NCBI GenBank assembly: GCA_028565635.1
Contig: JAOXYB010019915.1
Location: 1 to 17,696, forward strand
DNA from: Phoronis ovalis
Lineage: Eukaryota; Phoronida; Phoronidae
Length of the DNA: 17,696 bases
Direction: 5' to 3'
A program made the position numbers and the translations under genes. This document shows positions 1 to 10,548 of the stretch, piece by piece (the stretch's first letter is position 1; each line of letters starts with the position of its first letter). The notes beneath the pieces were generated by a model, which worked only from the letters and a program-made list of their open reading frames with translations, ran no database searches and was not told where the DNA came from.

Positions 1-54
1 GAAAAGATCATGATTCTACATGTAATAGTTTTGAAGATATTTGGTGGAAAGAGT

Positions 55-70
55 GACAGACAGACGGACA
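55..70. repeat. GACA-rich simple repeat, possible repeat edge
   Basis: The sequence reads GACAGACAGACGGACA. Short (GACA/GACG)n patches often sit at the ends of interspersed repeats in invertebrate genomes, so this may be the tail of an element that continues left of the window. No terminal repeat or reading frame here confirms that. Confidence 0.4.
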
Positions 71-1563
71 CTCGAGAATTAGTAGTATAAATATACCACT
101 ATATAACTTGTATTTTTACAATATTTCCTCTAAGAAACTATGTGCAGAATAACCAGAATGCTGGCAGGTTAATAAGTGCTGCATATAATGATTTTTTTTA
201 TACTGTCACGTGAGAGTAAAATGTGTTCATATTAGCAGATTTTGCATTAATAAGATATAGCGTAGCAATGGCAATGACTACCTGCAATTGATTTTTTTTT
301 TAAAACTAAGAATTTGTTTTAATAAAATTGCTTTAAATGGTTATGGTTGGTACATTTTTAGTGGAAGAGTTGATTTTCAGCAATAGACTGTCTGAATATT
401 GATTCACATCAGTTGACCAATATTGTTCAGTTACAATATGTTCAGCTTAATGTGGTTCTGACACTAAAATAAAGATGATTACATGTTTGATAAGGACTGG
501 AAGGATACTTAAGCTTTTCTTAAGTGCTCTAGTGCAGGAGCATCGACTTTAACAATACAGATTAATTACTGCATGATTTATAAAATAACTAATTCATTTT
601 TTACAGCATAAAACTATAATATCGTAAATTATAGGACAGTTGATGACCACAGGTCCAATAATTAGTAGTTGATAGTAAGTGCATGTGTACATTTTTGCCT
701 CAGCAATTACTAAACTCTGGTAAATTGTCAATGCAGCTGAGACATTGCAGAAATGCTTTTGTTGCTATCATGGATTACAGTTGATATTGGAAATTTGTCC
801 GGCTTCCAATAATGAACTGCCAGTGATGATTTGATTTCATAGACATGGTTAGTGTGACTTCACAATTATTATTGAGTTATGCAAATTGCTCAATGAATGT
901 ATATCCTGTATGTTTGCACCGTTTTCAAAGCTGAAAGCTTGTTTAGTCACACGCGCCAGTAAATGTTGCACACAAGAGGTTCAGCTCAGTGCAAATATTA
1001 ATATTTATACCCTGGGGATTTTGAGGATAAAGATCAGTACAAGGATAAGGCTTATTAAATGTTTTAATCTAAAAATAGATACTATCAGTATCTTATACAT
1101 GTATACTAACTCAAAACCATCACAAACAATTGTTTCTCTGGCAGATTTACATACATGTTTAAAACCTATTTAAGACTACTTCATTTTAATTCTAGCCTTG
1201 GATACATGGCACCATTTCTATTCAAATGAAGTTTTTCAAATGTAAAAAGGGTTGACCAGTTTAAGACAGCAAACATCTATGACACTGTTTTAAGCTGTAG
1301 GCTGATATTGTATGAGTTTCAAGAGTCTCCTGTTGACCGCCTACTGGGAATATCCTTTTTGGCCTAGTGGTAATAGTATCAACACTCCAAATTTCGGAGC
1401 CTACAAATCATCGCTATTTCGTTTAATATTTCATATTTTATGATTTCTTACCTCTCAAATTTTATATCTTATGGAAGCTCTGTTTATAGACTCTGACACA
1501 ACTTGGCCTTTTTCCGTGCCCGTCAATCAATTTAAACATGTCGCTCTTTTTAAATTAAAGTAG

Positions 1564-1696
1564 CCAATCACAACGTACTGCTTAAATTCCTTCAACCAAT
1601 GAAATAATTAGCTTCTAAAAGGAACTTGTTTGCCATGTGCCCTTCCTCATGCACAGTTTCATGGTAACTTATCGGCAGCTATGCCCTCCATATAAA
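1564..1696 (+). promoter_or_regulatory. Paired CCAAT boxes and TATA-like box, possible cryptic promoter
   Basis: CCAAT occurs at 1564-1568 and again at 1596-1600, exactly 32 bp apart and in the same orientation. TATAAA follows at 1691-1696. NF-Y sites are often paired at about this spacing, so the arrangement is promoter-like. No recognisable coding exon follows on the plus strand. The motifs are short and the region is AT-rich, so chance is a real alternative. Confidence 0.2.
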
Positions 1697-1880
1697 CATT
1701 TGGTTCTCACGAGATCTCCTTGGCTATCACTTGCTTTGAGTTCTGTATGTGTATCCAGGCTGACGATCTAAGGTCTAGTCGAGTTGTGTTAATTAACAGA
1801 GTTACAATAAGATACAAAATTTGAATAGAGGTAAAAAACTATAAAATATGAAAGTTTTAAATGAAAAAAGCAAAGATTTA

Positions 1881-1951
1881 CTGGCTCTGCACTCAGGGTG
1901 CAAAGTACTCAACTGAAGAACTGCAGTTCGAGACCCACTCATAGGCTACCT
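1881..1951 (+). repeat. tRNA-like relic, possible SINE fragment
   Basis: A B-box match (GTTCGAGAC, consensus GWTCRANNC) lies at 1926-1934. About 33 bp upstream is a near A-box (TGGCTCTGCAC, 1882-1892, one mismatch). The stretch between them (ACTCAACTGAAGAACTGCAG) looks like a tRNA anticodon arm and variable region. No acceptor stem pairs up, so it is not a functional tRNA gene. A decayed tRNA-derived SINE head is the simplest reading. Confidence 0.25.
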
Positions 1952-2868
1952 ATTGCGTTAACGCTGTAACTACAGATGACATATGGGCAGATTTTTTTGG
2001 TCATTTGCATAATGGAACACTATTAGCTTTATTTCTGGTAGCAAGAAATAAACTTCATTAAAAAATAAAATTTAAAAAGACAGCAAACCAAACGAACAAT
2101 ATGAGGATGGCTTCCGGTTCAGGGTGCACTTCATGGAGTCTCCTATTAGCTTCGCTATTTTGGACATCCCCCTAATGCTTGATTGAGAACGGAGAGGTCT
2201 GCAGTTTACCTGCTGCATTACAAGATCACTGAGATAGGACAACAATGTAACTTTCATTTGCACACAAGAGTACATATGTGGCAAAAATGGCTATGCTATA
2301 CGTCTGAGAGGGTCATTCAAAGACTAGGGCAATTTATATATCACCCAGCAGCAATCCTTTATTCCTATCTCGTTTATGTTTACACTTATAAACTGGCAAA
2401 GATTTGGGGCAAAGGCTCAGTTTGGAAAAGTACATACATTATACTTAGTGTCTCTGTTCAAGGGTTCAAATACCTATTTATAAACAACAGATAAAGCCTT
2501 AAAGGTACATAACCATTTTTTGAAAATTGGCCAAAATTATATCCCAGTGTTTGTGATTGTACTACGTGTGTGGTGAAAATTAAAAGTCCGTATATAAAAA
2601 AGTATTCTAAATGACTATGTTTCTGCTAAAGAATCTTATCAATTGTACATATTACTCCCAGACTGATGAATTCTAAAACAAAGAACAATGGCGTGGTGCC
2701 TGGTGGTAGATGTTTGATCAGCTGATCCCATTTTTTTCGTGCGAGGTTTGACAACAATTAATTCCTATTCAAATAAATATTTAAATCATAATGAGTTTAT
2801 CAGTGTCCTATTTAAATATCAGATTGTTCCATTAACAAATTACGATTCTTTTACGAACCTTTTTTCAC

Positions 2869-3039
2869 TTGTTGGTTAGCTTGAGAATTTCCACCATTTT
2901 GTTTCCTCCAACCTCGCCAGTTATTACATAAACTTTCTGGTTCGCTTATCCAAGAACACAGCGAATCTTCTTCAAATCTGTCACTGTCCTCAAACGAAAA
3001 ACGATCTCCTTCAGTCTCCCAATCAAACATAAAATCCAT
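2869..3039 (-). CDS. ZSWIM8: ZSWIM8 (EBAX-1-like) first coding exon, partial gene
   Basis: Translation from the ATG at 3039-3037 gives 57 codons starting MDFMFDWETEGDRFSFEDSD and continuing RFEEDSLCSWISEPESLC, NNWRGWRKQNGG. As I remember it, human ZSWIM8 begins with the same arrangement: acidic FSFEDSDRFEEDSLCS, then ESLCxNWRGWRKQ. The protein is the substrate receptor of a Cullin-RING ubiquitin ligase, involved in protein quality control and target-directed microRNA decay through Argonaute turnover. The conserved N-terminus precedes its BC/Cul boxes and SWIM zinc finger, which are not in this window. I chose this ATG because similarity begins there and because G sits at both -3 and +4. The frame stays open upstream for 23 codons without similarity. 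The donor is probably CAA|GTGAAA (exon end 2869, phase 0). Alternative donors at 2858 (AAG|GTTCGT) or 2854 would add a few residues. The gene runs leftward, divergent from RPS14. Confidence 0.88.
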
Positions 3040-3375
3040 CCCTGAGCCGATTTTGGAACACAAAGGCCAACAAAAAGTCTCACAATTCCAAACGCCTGGA
3101 GAGGTCACTCAGTTCTTGGCCTTTAAAAACTTTACGATTTGGCTATGCTATGGAAGACAGTCATGTTCCTTATCAATAAATGACTGAATGAGGTAACAAA
3201 AGAAAATTTTAACGTATACTGTAGACAATGTATGACTCCCTTCTCAGAAATTATTGGAAGAAACAGAGTTCATGACTTGAACCCCATCGAACAATAACAA
3301 AATCAATCGGGAGTGTTCGGTAATTTCCGGTAGATCACGACATCAAAAATTTCGAAAATCTCACAAAATCTCGTC
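3040..3375. promoter_or_regulatory. Shared divergent promoter, ZSWIM8 (minus) and RPS14 (plus)
   Basis: About 335 bp separate the ZSWIM8 start codon from the RPS14 TOP tract, so both promoters and the ZSWIM8 5' UTR must fit here unless ZSWIM8 has an upstream non-coding exon. Visible elements are an inverted CCAAT (ATTGG, 3253-3257), an ETS-type site at 3323-3331, and no good TATA box near either start. TATA-less, ETS-containing architecture is usual for ribosomal protein and housekeeping promoters. Bidirectional function is inferred from the geometry alone. Confidence 0.65.
3323..3331 (-). promoter_or_regulatory. ETS/GABP-type site
   Basis: ACCGGAAAT on the minus strand matches the ETS consensus (A/C)CCGGAA(G/A)(T/C) at most positions. 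It lies about 45-50 bp upstream of the RPS14 TOP tract, where GABP-type sites are common in animal ribosomal protein genes. Confidence 0.5.
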
Positions 3376-3412
3376 CTTTCTCTTTTTAACGCCATATTGG
3401 TAGAAGGTCAGT
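3375..3412 (+). other. RPS14: RPS14 non-coding first exon with 5' TOP tract
   Basis: CCTTTCTCTTTTT at 3375-3387 is an uninterrupted pyrimidine run starting at C, the 5' TOP signature of ribosomal protein mRNAs that ties their translation to mTOR/LARP1 control. Transcription should start at C3375 or C3376. The exon ends at a donor: either GT at 3413 (CAGT|GTAAGC) or GT at 3407 (AAG|GTCAGT). It joins the acceptor just before the start codon (AG at 4435-4436 or 4438-4439), giving a 5' UTR of roughly 40 nt, typical for this class. Start site and splice are inferred from sequence. Confidence 0.65.
3391..3400 (+). promoter_or_regulatory. YY1 motif just downstream of the RPS14 start site
   Basis: GCCATATTGG matches the YY1 core GCCATNTTG. 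Animal TOP genes often carry a YY1 site just downstream of the start site within the 5' UTR. This one sits 15-25 nt after the TOP tract begins, which supports the exon 1 assignment. Confidence 0.6.
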
Positions 3413-3686
3413 GTAAGCTAACACACAAAATATCCATTGACATCTGTTATTTATGAATAGACTATGTAGTATTCTTCATGGAATTTTGAAAGTTGAGTCC
3501 CTTTCCTATGCTTTGCTTGTCTAATGAGAAACGTTAAGTCATTGGATGACGGAATAAATAAGTCTAATGTAAGGCCCCCTCTGTTTATCGAGCCAGAACT
3601 TTCAGTCCAAGACCAGACACCCGTTCTTACCCTAACGTCCGTGGTAGCCAAGTCCGTTTAACACTAACCGCATCTCTTTGAGCAAA

Positions 3687-3746
3687 CACCACCAGATCGT
3701 CTAACGGGCTTCTAGTAAATTGTGCCAATTAGACGATCTGGTAGTG
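3687..3746. repeat. 60-bp fold-back, 18-bp arms
   Basis: The left arm CACCACCAGATCGTCTAA (3687-3704) and right arm TTAGACGATCTGGTAGTG (3729-3746) are reverse complements with one mismatch, around a 24-nt loop. The flanks share only CAAA, offset by 4 bp, so a target duplication is not convincing. It could be a minimal fold-back transposon relic. As RNA in the RPS14 transcript it would form a hairpin. Confidence 0.7.
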
Positions 3747-4144
3747 CCTACAAAAATTGTCATTTCACAAGATAGCCTAGTCCTGGTCCACTCCATGATG
3801 TTCTGCACTAGCTCTTGATAATCTGAATTGTGAGCTGCGCGAACAGTCATGGAATCTTACATAGCCAGTGAAAGTGTCCAAACTTGGAAATCTATCCTAC
3901 CGAATGAGTTCATACATCACTGGTCAGATACTCTCAATATCCAACTTCCATTACTCTAATTACCATTTGAAACTCCTGAATGCAGTTTTTACCATGCAGT
4001 AAGCGTGTTTTACCCTGGTCCTCACACACCAACTAAGTTTTTTGGCAAGTACCCCCATCCCTCTCTGTGCCAGTGCAGGAGTTGCAAATGGCCATAGAAG
4101 CAGTGGGAGTTGAAGTTGGATAATCAGAGAGTATCTGGACGCTG

Positions 4145-4169
4145 ATATATGTATATATATATATATATT
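4145..4169. repeat. (AT)n microsatellite
   Basis: An alternating AT tract of about 25 bp with one G interruption, inside RPS14 intron 1. It is a simple repeat that will tend to vary in length. Confidence 0.85.
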
Positions 4170-4441
4170 GTATTTGAAAACACAAAACTGGATTGGTACC
4201 CCATCATCTGCTGACATAGTAATAGTCTGACAAAGGCTACTAGATCAGCTGTCTGAAAGCGGACGATGTGAATTCCAAGTCCCCCTGCGTTTTACAATGT
4301 CAACACTTTGCTCTTCAAGCCTGGTGTAGAGCATTAGTTTTCAGTCCCAGGTTTTCGGTATCTATATTTAATATTATGACGTTATATTTGTCTAAAAAGG
4401 GCACTCTAATTTAATGCTTAAAATTCTTCATTTCAGCAGCC

Positions 4442-6825
<2,384 letters not shown>

Positions 6826-6862
6826 GCTCATTTGTGTATTTATATAAAAATAAGCTGCAGAA

Positions 6863-6895
6863 AATATAAAAACTGATTTAAGCATGTGTGTTAGT
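6863..6895 (+). terminator. RPS14 polyadenylation region with variant hexamer
   Basis: No AATAAA follows the stop codon closely. The overlapping variants AATATA (6863-6868) and TATAAA (6865-6870) lie about 40 nt after the stop and are followed by a GT-rich stretch (TGTGTGTTAGTTG, from about 6885). That predicts cleavage near 6875-6880 and a 3' UTR of about 50 nt, in line with other ribosomal protein genes. Confidence 0.5.
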
Positions 6896-7750
6896 TGCAA
6901 TGAAATTTATCTATAAACAAAGGCATACTGCAGACTGGTCCGCAGTGTTTATACTGTGTCTAGTAAAGATTGGTTTAATGGTATGTATCCTAGTACTAAC
7001 AGAAGCTTGGACCTCAAACTTTCTTTATATGCAGCAGAACAGAACTTACAAATTTGCTGAAATTTTCAACTTTGCTACAGAGTAGTACAGTGGGTACTAC
7101 ATTTGATTCCTGGGGTTTGGTTATGATCATGGGAATTTTTTGTTTACAAAAACTTGTTTGGGGTTGAAAGTCAGAATTAAAATCTGGCAATGAAATTGTA
7201 AGGAAACTAGAGCACGTGCTGTTTATGAGAGCACACTACTAATTCATCTAGTGTCCGTTATAATGGGGAAATTAGATATTTCCACATTAAATAAAAATAT
7301 TACCTAACTCACTGATACATGGGATTTGATAATGGTATATCTTTGTTCCAGTTTTTAGAAGTTTTTTATTTTCACCAGCGAAACCGATTGGACTTTGAGC
7401 TACACCTATTTTTTTAAAGGACATATGATCATTAAGTGAAAGTAGTGCAGACATTAATCGATCATGGCCAGTCAGCAAACTGAATGTAAACAAAGCACAA
7501 AAAATCTCCAGCAATACTGTTCTGGTGCATATTAATGCCTGTTAGACGGTACAAAACATTACCAGGGCATGTATGCACCCAGGATTTTTTTAAAATTTGA
7601 TATGCTGGTGCTTCAAAAGAACTGTTTGGAGCAGTGAAACATTTACTTCCCCCTTCATCTTCGGCGTGTACTTCGTCTTCGCCAAGATATATAAAACTCT
7701 CAAGTGTTTTGTATATCCTAGATCTTTGGCTTGTGAAGTGTATACTCAAA

Positions 7751-7764
7751 GCGCCATCTAGTGG
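7751..7764 (-). promoter_or_regulatory. CTCF core motif
   Basis: The minus strand reads CCACTAGATGGCGC, a match at every position to the CTCF core CCASYAGRKGGCRS. CTCF is present across bilaterians and acts as an insulator or architectural factor. The site lies about 0.9 kb downstream of RPS14 and before the SLC6 gene, a sensible place for a boundary. Occupancy cannot be seen from sequence, and the same 14-mer can be carried by repeats. Confidence 0.5.
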
Positions 7765-8168
7765 ATGTTTGGGGGGCAGTGTTCATTGCTTTCGCCAGAT
7801 GGCTGTATTATACAGCGTATTGCCCATACCTTGGCTTTTCCAAGTAAAGACTCACATAAGGTACTTTTGAAATACGATAGCTTCCAAGATATATCTGTCA
7901 CTTGGGCTTGTGCCTATAGGATATATAGCTAATGTCTGAACACCTCAGAGGGTTAAGGAAAAGCATCGTACTATTTAAAAGAATGTATTCTACAACTCTG
8001 CACACCCACGGATTAAAGATTTACGCTCGGGGTTTTATGTCGGCTTCAGTTTTGGTGCCACATTAATCTTGGACACTAATTAACGCTCGCTTTATCAACG
8101 AAAATTGACAAAATCTAGTAAAAATTCGTCACATTTAGGTACCGTTCCTGGGTGGCTTAAGTAAGTGC

Positions 8169-8193
8169 ATTTGGTAGTAGGCGTCTACCAAAT
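8169..8193. repeat. Small palindrome, 9-bp arms
   Basis: ATTTGGTAG (8169-8177) and CTACCAAAT (8185-8193) are perfect complements around the 7-nt loop TAGGCGT. No flanking duplication was found. It could form a stem-loop, but no function is apparent. Confidence 0.6.
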
Positions 8194-8379
8194 TGTATAA
8201 CTTCTGGGTCACGTATTACTAAGGACAGATCCCGGGGGATAGATGTTAATGTAGTGACATCTAACGACGGCCATTGGAATGCTTATACTATAAATAGGTC
8301 TGTAACTTCTAAATATAGTCATGGCTTATTGCGTTGTATCACTATCTCGTGCTCTTTGAACTCGACTAACTCTAGCTGT

Positions 8380-8443
8380 GGATATTAGGGAATTCCTCCA
8401 TAAGAACAACACGAAAATCTTATGGAGGAAGTACCGGATATTA
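8380..8443. mobile_element. 48-bp fold-back with 8-bp flanking direct repeat
   Basis: GGATATTA occurs at 8380-8387 and again at 8436-8443, directly abutting an inverted repeat. The left arm is GGGAATTCCTCCATAAG (8388-8404), and the right arm (8419-8435) is its complement with two mismatches. Arms plus exact direct repeat are what a tiny transposon insertion with an 8-bp target duplication would leave, as for hAT- or Merlin-type elements. The 14-nt loop is far too short to be a normal MITE interior. A replication template-switch could also create a palindrome, but would not obviously explain the direct repeat. Confidence 0.55.
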
Positions 8444-9452
8444 AGATAACAACATAGTATTTATTGATTTATAATTTTCCTATTTCTTTGAAATCATATA
8501 ATAAATCAGTATTAATGGTAAAAACTATTTCTCACCAATGAGATTTTTTTTTAACACAAATGAAATAGAACTATTATGTCTAAATTTTCAAATTGTGTAT
8601 AGCTTGTCTACATTAGATCCGGGCATTAGATACAGCAGAGCCAGTACATTATCCCGGTTCCTAATACACATTTTGTTAAAGTTATTGGCCTCGATCATAT
8701 ACAGACTACTCAGGTTACTACATGAGGTTATCCCACAGTTTGAGTAACACCACTTTGAACAGGCATTATCTCAGTCTGCAGGCTATCACCAGACTATCTA
8801 CTGCCACGACCTATGTTGATGTAAATTCCTTGTGCGAATAGTGTTAATATCTGAGAAATAAGCAGCAAACAAACTAAACAAGCAATATATCTTATATTTA
8901 TATCTTGCGGTATCATGTATGCAACTGATCGACTAAATTTAAATTGTCACGAAAATATGTACATCGAATTCCCTCCGTCCGGTTTCTGAAAGCACTATTC
9001 AAATAGCTGAGACTTTTTTAAAAGTTGACATATCATTGACATATTTAGTCAAACTGTTGGAATAACAAAGTGCTTTAATTCACTGAAAGAGTAATAGTCT
9101 ATAGTGTAACAAAAACTACCTCAAGCGTTGATCCTCAGTAAATGGACAATCACATTTGCCCTTTGCCGAAACGCTACATTTAAAATAACTTTCTGTGACC
9201 AGTTGTTGTAGAGTATTTTAATAAGCAATAAAGTCAATACAAACTAATTAACTCATTTTCGGCTTACAAAAACATGACATTTTGCGTTCCAACTTTAACA
9301 TTCAAATAGTAGAACAAAAACAAGTGGCGCGTGCTATACCCAGACTATGTTTCTATACTGATTAGCTTAAATGTGTCATAGTACTTTTAATCGTCTTGAA
9401 AATGAAATAAACTAAGGACAGTAATTTGTATAAATATTGCAACTTTCAGTCT

Positions 9453-9500
9453 ACAATATCTGAGACTAATATAACTACATATATTAGTCTCAAACAATAT
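9453..9500. repeat. 34-bp fold-back with 7-bp flanking direct repeat
   Basis: TGAGACTAATATA (9461-9473) and TATATTAGTCTCA (9480-9492) form a perfect 13-bp inverted repeat around the 6-nt loop ACTACA. ACAATAT occurs at 9453-9459 and 9494-9500, one base outside each arm. The layout repeats that of the fold-back at 8380-8443, with unrelated arm sequence. Confidence 0.55.
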
Positions 9501-9758
9501 GCATACAAAAGTTCTTCCAGAATAAGGCTTGTTATATGGAACGCTTCTTTCTCTGACCAGACGGACTGAATATCCTTGCTTCAGCAGGAAAAAAAGTTCA
9601 ATAAAAGGTTCGTCATGTCGGGTCATGTCCAACATGGAGAGAATAAAACATTTATAAGCATTCGGACAATTGGAATCATTCCAATATACGATTAACTATC
9701 ACGTCCTCACTCAAAAGAGTATGTTGTATGTCTGGTTGTGATAACTTTCGCACCTGGC

Positions 9759-9787
9759 GTGTGTGTGTGTGTGTGTTGTGTGTGTGA
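9759..9787. repeat. (GT)n microsatellite
   Basis: About 29 bp of GT/TG repeat with one interruption, in intergenic DNA upstream of the SLC6 gene. Confidence 0.9.
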
Positions 9788-10430
9788 AGAGTAAAACGGA
9801 TCATGAAATATTGTATAAAAAAAAACAGTTTAAAAGTTACTAAGTACTCGGCCTATAATTTTTCCATTTTTTTCTTCAAATTTGTTGCATGCATTTTAAC
9901 TTTTATGGGACTATTAAAAAAAGTGCACCTCGTATTTATTCATATTCTTACTATAGGAGAGGGCCTACTAGTTTCAGGAAAAACATTCTTTTCCAAACTT
10001 TTCTTAAACTGTCGGGCTGGGAAATATCACACAGTAGACATTTTTGCTAAATAAAATAAACTATTTTAACATTTAGTTTTAATATAAGTGTTGCTATCTA
10101 GCACTTTTTTATATTCACAGATGCCATTAGTTGTCTTCTTTTATTTCCTATGTCAGCCGATATATTAGATTTCCATGGAACATTAGAAGTGAATAAAAAT
10201 CAATGCATTGCGGTTACATTCATTGATTTTTTCAGACTTATGTGCATCAGTCATTAGTATAGTATAATGCGCAAATATGTATGTTTGTCTAGCCGGCTAA
10301 CGGCGTTTGAAATCTGAATATTCGTTCTCTTGCAATTTTAGTTTTAGAATTGTCCCGGGTTCGTTTCTTACACAAGAAGTGAAATTACCCTGTTGCCTTG
10401 TGAACTCTTCTGGTTTGTGATGTCATAGCG

Positions 10431-10548
10431 TGACCTTTGAACTTGTTTAAAAGTTGGTTTTCCCTCGCTTCGTTGGAGGTACACTACACACAAAAACTTA
10501 TTATTTATTCTTCGTGACTGAATGTTTATTTGAATGCTGATTTCCGAA
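10431..10548 (+). promoter_or_regulatory. Candidate SLC6 promoter and non-coding exon 1 with DR1 site
   Basis: The minus strand of 10431-10443 reads AGTTCAAAGGTCA, a DR1 nuclear-receptor element that fits HNF4 or RXR-type binding. A CRE-like TGATGTCA lies just upstream (near 10418-10425) and a TATA-like TTTAAAAG follows near 10446. About 100 bp further is a strong donor, CCGAA|GTAAGT, with the exon ending at 10548. This could splice to the acceptor TATATAG at 11621-11623, just before the SLC6 start codon. No transcript evidence is available, so the exon extent and start site are inference. Confidence 0.4.

Larger units (their letters stand above)
1..2868 (-). other. Presumed ZSWIM8 intron 1; no exon recognised
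   Basis: This lies directly downstream, on the minus strand, of the ZSWIM8 first coding exon. The conserved second block of ZSWIM8, with its GLVIPLVELSAKQV-like stretch, is not visible on the minus strand here, so I read the segment as intron running off the left edge. Reading frames present (for example 886-1173 plus and 2183-2494 plus) have low-complexity, non-domain translations and look like chance. The stretch also holds a GACA-rich patch, a weak tRNA-like relic and a CCAAT/TATA cluster, each listed separately. Confidence 0.5.
3413..4436 (+). other. RPS14 intron 1
   Basis: About 1 kb lies between the non-coding exon and the coding start, ending in a TTTCAG acceptor. It contains an 18-bp inverted repeat (3687-3746) and an AT microsatellite (4145-4169), both listed separately. 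Reading frames here (3451-3651 minus, 3960-4217 minus) show no domain-like sequence. No snoRNA-like C/D box pair was seen. Confidence 0.55.
6896..10430. other. Intergenic region between RPS14 and the SLC6 gene
   Basis: I see no convincing coding exon. Frames such as 6888-7085 plus, 7287-7514 minus, 7462-7749 minus (which begins at TTG, not ATG), 8538-8747 plus, 9387-9635 minus and 9803-10054 plus lack recognisable domains and resemble chance frames in AT-rich DNA. Structured items here are a CTCF-core match, two fold-backs with flanking direct repeats, a small palindrome and a GT microsatellite, each listed separately. Confidence 0.6.

Noticed and set aside
1355-1412. A-box-like TTGGCCTAGTGGT followed by a CTCC...GGAG stem, tRNA-like
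   Set aside because: There is no B box or acceptor stem, and the loop lacks the conserved T33, so it is not a tRNA gene.
2183-2494. 103-codon plus-strand frame, the longest in the window
   Set aside because: The composition follows AT-rich random sequence, with no domain or splice context. It lies in presumed ZSWIM8 intron.
2716-2727. Perfect 12-bp palindrome GATCAGCTGATC containing an E-box
   Set aside because: A single short palindrome with no partner motif, expected by chance at this scale.
3451-3651. Minus-strand 66-codon frame beginning within RPS14 intron 1
   Set aside because: It shows no similarity to known domains and overlaps the putative RPS14 intron on the other strand. It may be repeat-derived, but nothing confirms this.
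7462-7749. Minus-strand 95-codon frame with an acidic stretch (GEDEVHAEDEGG)
   Set aside because: It begins at TTG rather than ATG, has no recognisable domain, and becomes low-complexity downstream. There is no splice-supported context.
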